Below, piece by piece: positions 63,227-64,000 of a DNA stretch of 64,000 bases. A model generated the notes under the pieces. That model was not told where the DNA came from, searched no databases, and worked only from the letters and a program-made list of their open reading frames with translations. Made by a program: the position numbers and the translations under genes. Positions within the stretch are counted from its first letter, which is position 1. Every line of letters begins with the position of its first letter. Origin of the DNA: an uncultured Lachnospiraceae bacterium (GTDB lineage Bacteria > Bacillota > Clostridia > Lachnospirales > Lachnospiraceae); the NCBI GenBank assembly GCA_910579325.1, contig CAJTTU010000002.1:1-64000 (forward strand), given 5' to 3'.

Positions 63227-64000
63227 ATGAAAAAGCGAATGAAACAATGGATAGCATGTTTACTGGTTCTGTCTCTGACAGCGGTGGCGCTGGCAGGCTG
63301 CTCGGGAAACGGAGGCGGTAAGGAGACCCAGGCGCCGGTGCAGACGAAGGGGACGGAGGCGGCAACCGGGGCCGCGAATGAAACGGCGGATGTGGAAGCG
63401 ACAACGGCGGGAACCGAGGCAGGATCGGAAGCAGCGGCGAATGGCCAGGAGGGCCAGATCGTGGTGACAGACCATGCCGGGCGTCAGGTAACTCTGCCGG
63501 CGGAGATCAACCGGGTAGTGGTTGCGGATATTTACCCGATGGCGTCGGTGATCACCGTATACTTAGGCTCTGCCGAGAAGCTGGTGGGAATTCATCCCGT
63601 ATGTATGAGCGCGGCGAAAAGCGGTCTTCTGGGAGAAATCTTCCCTGAGATTCTGGAAGCGGACACCAGTTTTATGACGGGCAGCGACCTGAATGTGGAA
63701 CAGCTTCTGAATCTGGACCCTGACGTGGTATTCTGCGGCGCGGGCAATTCCGAGCTGATGAGCGCCCTGGAGAATGCCGGAATCCCGGCGGTGGGCGTTT
63801 CTCCCAGCAAATGGCAATATGACATTCTGGAAACCTATGATCAGTGGGCAGCTCTGCTTGGCCAGATGTTCCCGGAGAGCGACAAGAGTAAAGAAATTTC
63901 CGCTTACAGTCAGGAAGTATATGACATGATTCAGGACAGGGTAAAGGACATCCCGGAGGAAGATAAAAGGGATATTCTGTTCCTGTTCCAGTATGACGAT
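63227..64000 (+). CDS. ABC-transporter binding lipoprotein (iron/cobalamin type), 3' end outside window
   Basis: 258 residues in the window, running off the end. Signal with lipobox ALAGCS, a Thr/Ala/Glu linker (about residues 27-80), then VVTDHAGRQVTLPAEINRVV, the opening of the class-III (FecB/BtuF-like) binding domain, and LNVEQLLNLDPDVVFCGAGN. Such proteins carry Fe-chelates, corrinoids or other metal complexes. The start ATG 63227 is preceded by AGGAG. Its place after the nitrogenase-like genes suggests it imports the metal compound the reductase works on or needs. Confidence 0.88.
   Translation, partial: MKKRMKQWIACLLVLSLTAVALAGCSGNGGGKETQAPVQTKGTEAATGAANETADVEATTAGTEAGSEAAANGQEGQIVVTDHAGRQVTLPAEINRVVVADIYPMASVITVYLGSAEKLVGIHPVCMSAAKSGLLGEIFPEILEADTSFMTGSDLNVEQLLNLDPDVVFCGAGNSELMSALENAGIPAVGVSPSKWQYDILETYDQWAALLGQMFPESDKSKEISAYSQEVYDMIQDRVKDIPEEDKRDILFLFQYDD

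Noticed and set aside
1..64000. CRISPR array, tRNA, rRNA or replication origin
   Set aside because: No regularly spaced direct repeats, cloverleaf, rRNA segments or DnaA-box cluster were noticed on reading; a tRNAscan or CRISPR search was not possible.

Overview
The window reads as chromosomal DNA of an anaerobic, low-branch Firmicute, most likely a Lachnospiraceae member (Clostridia). The reasons are strong AGGAGG ribosome-binding sites, sigma-A promoters with 17-bp spacers, a DUF3881 protein, a zinc-type S18, acidic tails on RpoB and RpoC, a membrane pyrophosphatase, several radical-SAM enzymes and typical Clostridia lipoproteins. No tRNA, rRNA or CRISPR array was seen.

Layout. 1-3.2 kb: end of a surface-glycan cluster (GT2, radical-SAM activase, DUF4422 transferase). 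3.2-4.2 kb: decayed nuclease-like gene. 4.2-8.4 kb: cell-wall genes (FemX-like, alanine racemase, D-Ala ligase). 8.4-12.7 kb: rpsF-ssb-rpsR, argS, a HAD phosphatase. 12.7-13.8 kb: decayed ATPase plus DUF4276-like pair. 13.9-22 kb: housekeeping genes (GH3 lipoprotein, DUF3881, serS, TIGR01212 radical SAM, DUF885, homocysteine methyltransferase). 22-30 kb: rpoBC. 30-36.2 kb: rhomboid protease, H+/Na+-pyrophosphatase, VTC polyphosphate polymerase, FeoB. 36.3-39.9 kb: accessory patch with a broken Uma2 gene, a RelE-type toxin pair, two inverted copies of a palindrome, and a TnpB-like protein whose RuvC catalytic residues all appear replaced. 39.9-43.7 kb: surface or secreted proteins and a propeller-like protein. 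43.8-54.4 kb: a second glycan cluster with a nucleotidyltransferase-kinase fusion, a SIS isomerase, a HAD phosphatase, an aldo-keto reductase, radical SAM, and two copies of a small-protein plus glycosyltransferase-like module. 54.7-56.3 kb: broken AAA-ATPase/nuclease gene running into a DUF2284 gene. 56.4-59.2 kb: polar amino-acid ABC transporter. 59.7-64 kb: a nitrogenase-like H-D-K operon followed by a metal- or corrinoid-type ABC binding lipoprotein that runs off the window.

The two most interesting systems are (i) the nuclease-dead TnpB-like protein with structured flanking DNA, which resembles an exapted RNA-guided repressor, and (ii) the nitrogenase-like H-D-K operon, whose cysteine pattern lacks a full P-cluster set and FeMo-co ligands, preceded by a long untranslated leader ending in an intrinsic terminator. 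All function calls come from reading motifs by eye; no database search was run.
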